Shown here piece by piece: positions 47,843 to 49,952 of a stretch of DNA of 49,952 nucleotides; positions within the stretch are counted from its first letter, which is position 1, and each line of letters starts with the position of its first letter. This stretch comes from Omnitrophica WOR_2 bacterium RBG_13_41_10 (GTDB lineage: Bacteria; Omnitrophota; Gorgyraeia; Gygaellales; Profunditerraquicolaceae), in contig MHGH01000005.1 in the NCBI GenBank assembly GCA_001805465.1, forward strand, positions 1-49,952, written 5' to 3'. Under the pieces are notes generated by a model. That model saw only the letters and a list, made by a program, of their open reading frames with translations, was not told where the DNA came from and searched no databases. The position numbers were made by a program, and so were the translations under genes.

Positions 47843-47890
47843 AAAAACAGCTTATAGTGGTATACTCTTTTTTAGGTAAAAGGAGGGGCA

Positions 47891-48856
47891 ATGATTTGGA
47901 TGATTGCGGCAATTATTACGGCAGGAATATTGATTGTCGTTCTTTTAGTATTTAAAATTTCATCCCAACTAAACCAACAACTGAATACTCTTACTCAGCA
48001 GTTTAATGAGCGCCTCAAAGAGACAACCTTGGCCTTACGGGATACGCATAAGACAGTAGGTGATAGGCTAGATTCAGCAACAAGAGTTTTTGGCGAAGTG
48101 CAAAAGAGCCTCGGCCGTTTGGAAGAAAGCTATAAAGAGATCAGTGAAATCAGTAAGGATATCTCCAGTTTACAGGATTTACTGCGCGCCCCTAAATTTA
48201 GAGGGGAAGTAGGGGAAACTCTTTTGAAAAAACTATTGGAAGATATCCTGCCGAAAGAGAATATCCAGTTGCAGTATCGTTTTAAAAGCGGGGATATAGT
48301 GGATGCGGTAATAGTCGTCGGGAAAAATTTAATTTCCATAGATGCTAAATTTCCTTTGGATAATTTTAGAAAGGCAACCGAGCTTCATTCTGAAGAGGAA
48401 AGACAAGGGTATTACCGCACTTTTACGCGCGATATAAAGGAGCGCATTGATGAGGTAGCCGCTAAATATATCTTACCTGACGAAGGGACTTTTGATTTTG
48501 CCCTGATGTATGTACCAGCAGAAGCAGTGTATTATCATATTGCTAAAGACGATGAATTAGCTTCCCACGCAAGATTAAAAAAGGTTATTTTTGTTTCACC
48601 AAATACTTTTTATGCCTATCTTCAAGCAATCCTCTATGGGCTAAAGGGAATGAATGTCCAGCGTAATATCCAAAAGATCCTCTCGGAATTAGGCGGGGTG
48701 CAATTGGATTTTAAAAAGTTCGAAGAGGGTTTTGAGGTAATCGGTGTACACCTAGGCAATGCCGCAAAGAAATACCACGAAGCCAGAACTAAACTTGGGC
48801 AGCTCAACGAGAAGCTGGCGCTAACTACGCAAAATAAACAAATCGAATCTAACTAA
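47891..48856 (+). CDS. rmuC: RmuC family protein
   Basis: 321 residues. An N-terminal membrane helix (about 3-23) is followed by a coiled coil (about 25-90: QLNQQLNTLTQQFNERLKET pattern) and the RmuC nuclease-like domain (about 95-290) with LRAPKFRGEVGETLLKKLLED, then VGKNLISIDAKFPLDNFRKA and ALMYVPAEAVYYHIAKD. RmuC limits inversions at short inverted repeats in E. coli; its biochemistry is not settled. Ribosome binding site aaaggagg; an extended -10 (TGGTATACT, 47858-47866) lies upstream. Confidence 0.92.
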   Translation: MIWMIAAIITAGILIVVLLVFKISSQLNQQLNTLTQQFNERLKETTLALRDTHKTVGDRLDSATRVFGEVQKSLGRLEESYKEISEISKDISSLQDLLRAPKFRGEVGETLLKKLLEDILPKENIQLQYRFKSGDIVDAVIVVGKNLISIDAKFPLDNFRKATELHSEEERQGYYRTFTRDIKERIDEVAAKYILPDEGTFDFALMYVPAEAVYYHIAKDDELASHARLKKVIFVSPNTFYAYLQAILYGLKGMNVQRNIQKILSELGGVQLDFKKFEEGFEVIGVHLGNAAKKYHEARTKLGQLNEKLALTTQNKQIESN

Positions 48857-48879
48857 AAGAGTTATTTTTTTCTTCCAAA

Positions 48880-49098
48880 GTGATCCTGAATATCAAGGTT
48901 ATACCCAAATCTAGCAAATCTCTGGTTAAAAAAGAAAATGATACCCTCAAGGTTTATCTGACCAAGCCTGCGCAGGATGGCCTAGCCAACAGGCAATTAA
49001 TAGAATTATTAGCCAAACACTTCGGCGTAAAAAAATACCAGATTAGTATTATTTCCGGAGAGAAATCCAAAAATAAAACTATTCGTATAGATGCCTAA
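48880..49098 (+). CDS. DUF167 (YggU) family protein
   Basis: 72 residues from a GTG start; family length is about 70-100. Pattern: LNIKVIPKSSKSLVKKENDTLKVYLTKPAQDGLANRQLIELLAKHFGV (positions 3-50), then ISGEKSKNKTIRI. Small globular protein of unknown function found in bacteria, archaea and eukaryotes, often near pgeF or yggT, as here. No clear ribosome binding site. Overlaps pgeF by 8 bases. Confidence 0.85.
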   Translation: MILNIKVIPKSSKSLVKKENDTLKVYLTKPAQDGLANRQLIELLAKHFGVKKYQISIISGEKSKNKTIRIDA

Positions 49099-49813
49099 GA
49101 TTAAAGATTTTCCCGATACTGGAGTAGTTTATGCTTTTAGTATTCGTAGCGACGGCAATATGTCTTTACGCTATGGTAATACCGAAAACTCATTAAATAA
49201 TCGAAAGAATTTTCTTGGTGGTTTAGGCATTAATTACAAGGATTTAATTTGTGTCCAACAGATCCATGGTAACCAAACCAGATACGCTACCGGAAAAGAT
49301 AAAGCAAGAGGGGCATTGACTTATGAGAGCGCCATAGCCGATACCGACGCCTTGGTCACTGATAGAAAGAATCTGCCTTTGGCCGTATTTACCGCGGATT
49401 GCCTTCCTATATTTTTATATGATCCCCAAACCCCAGCTATCGGCTTGGTGCATGCTGGTTGGCGTAGCACCCAAGAGAATATTGTTACTGTAGCTATCCA
49501 GTTAATGCAGGAAGAATTTAATACCCGGGTTAAAGACCTCTGTGTAGGTTTCGCTCCGGCAATAAGAGAGTGTTGTTATGAGGTCGAGGAAGATTTTAAA
49601 AAATTTTTTCTCATTGGAATAAGCGAGAGAAACAGCCGTTATTATCTAGATTTAATCAGGATTAATAAAAAACAGATTTTAGATTTAGGGTTGAAAGAAA
49701 ATAATATCTTTGACTCTGGGATATGCACTGTCTGTAACAACAAAGATTATTTTTCATATCGCAAGGAAAACGAAGCAAGCGGTAGGATGATGTCGGTGAT
49801 GATGTTAAGGTAA
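49091..49813 (+). CDS. pgeF: Peptidoglycan editing factor PgeF (YfiH, laccase-domain family)
   Basis: 240 residues. Family motifs: VQQIHGN about 55-61, DTDALVT, FTADCLPIFLYD (about 98-109), GLVHAGWRST (about 115-124), and the late cysteine in GICTVC. The zinc/copper ligands are the His and Cys in these motifs. In E. coli it removes wrongly linked residues from peptidoglycan precursors; adenosine deaminase/phosphorylase activity has also been reported for relatives. Overlaps DUF167 by 8 bases. Confidence 0.92.
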   Translation: MPKIKDFPDTGVVYAFSIRSDGNMSLRYGNTENSLNNRKNFLGGLGINYKDLICVQQIHGNQTRYATGKDKARGALTYESAIADTDALVTDRKNLPLAVFTADCLPIFLYDPQTPAIGLVHAGWRSTQENIVTVAIQLMQEEFNTRVKDLCVGFAPAIRECCYEVEEDFKKFFLIGISERNSRYYLDLIRINKKQILDLGLKENNIFDSGICTVCNNKDYFSYRKENEASGRMMSVMMLR

Positions 49814-49828
49814 GGGGAGGGGTTAATT

Positions 49829-49952
49829 ATGGCAGGGGCATTAGTAATTTATTATTCGCGAAGCGGCAACACCAAAAAAATGGCAGAATCTATTATGGAG
49901 GGGATGAAAAACCAAGGCTTAAATGCGGTTTTAAAAGATGTAAAAGATGTCA
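49829..49952 (+). CDS. Flavodoxin family protein, N-terminal part (cut by window edge)
   Basis: The 41 visible residues begin MAGALVIYYSRSGNTKKMAESI, with the FMN phosphate loop SRSGNTKK and the next helix, as in flavodoxins and NAD(P)H-quinone oxidoreductases. It starts behind ggggaggggtt and continues beyond the window. Electron transfer with FMN is likely; no more can be said. Confidence 0.75.
   Translation, partial: MAGALVIYYSRSGNTKKMAESIMEGMKNQGLNAVLKDVKDV

Overview
The window reads as a chromosomal segment of an uncultivated Gram-negative bacterium, most like Candidatus Omnitrophota (former OP3) or a PVC-related lineage. This rests on inference: lipid A genes (lpxB, an MsbA-type flippase), dense co-directional housekeeping genes, a Lrp-aminotransferase-glnA-GAF/ANTAR-gdhA nitrogen block, and a long ilv/leu/aro block. 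No rRNA or other decisive marker is present. Nearly all genes are on the + strand; only lpxB and its partner oxidoreductase are on the - strand.

Layout. 1-2.6 kb: end of a sensor histidine kinase, a stand-alone receiver protein, and a receiver-GAF-HD-GYP protein (cyclic-di-GMP turnover). 2.6-8.1 kb: nitrogen block with a Lrp/AsnC regulator, aminotransferase, glutamine synthetase, GAF-ANTAR RNA-binding antiterminator and small membrane protein, then a promoter plus attenuator-like leader and NADP-type glutamate dehydrogenase. 8.2-12.5 kb: DUF1846 protein, beta-CASP metallo-hydrolase, an atypical ribosomal protein L27 and an M48 peptidase. 12.5-13.8 kb: repeat-rich gap with a small membrane protein and a PilZ protein. 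13.8-17.7 kb: lpxB and a Gfo/Idh oxidoreductase (-), msbA-like ABC exporter (+). 17.8-20.6 kb: rpsB-tsf-pyrH-frr. 20.6-21.3 kb: tRNA-Lys interrupted by a group I intron, tRNA-Leu(UAG), tRNA-Gly(GCC). 21.4-26.9 kb: EIIA-Ntr, YvcK-type protein, HPr and Enzyme I (regulatory phosphotransfer chain), then a sugar isomerase and a nucleotidyltransferase. 26.9-33.3 kb: metK, ahcY, pfkA, class II aldolase, ilvD. 33.4-41.6 kb: ilvB-ilvH-ilvC-leuA-aroE, prepilin peptidase, malQ. 41.6-46 kb: AT-rich accessory stretch of small genes (NYN, thioesterase, DUF2007, secreted proteins, membrane protein, DUF3800) separated by palindromic repeats. 46-50 kb: secreted glycosidase, TtcA-like enzyme, RmuC, DUF167, PgeF and the start of a flavodoxin.

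How the parts fit. The nitrogen block pairs GS and GDH with two likely regulators; the ANTAR protein lies one small gene before a gdhA leader in which a short hairpin competes with an intrinsic terminator. The PTS proteins come without a sugar permease, so they probably act in regulation. The branched-chain genes form a near-complete valine/leucine route, with unusual short-period repeats at two internal junctions.

The strongest unusual items are the group I intron in the anticodon loop of tRNA-Lys, a perfectly symmetric 5+5 array of GTTAC units at exact 10-bp spacing before ilvB, the ANTAR/gdhA attenuator pair, and several families of intergenic palindromes. All calls are from reading the sequence only; no database search was run.
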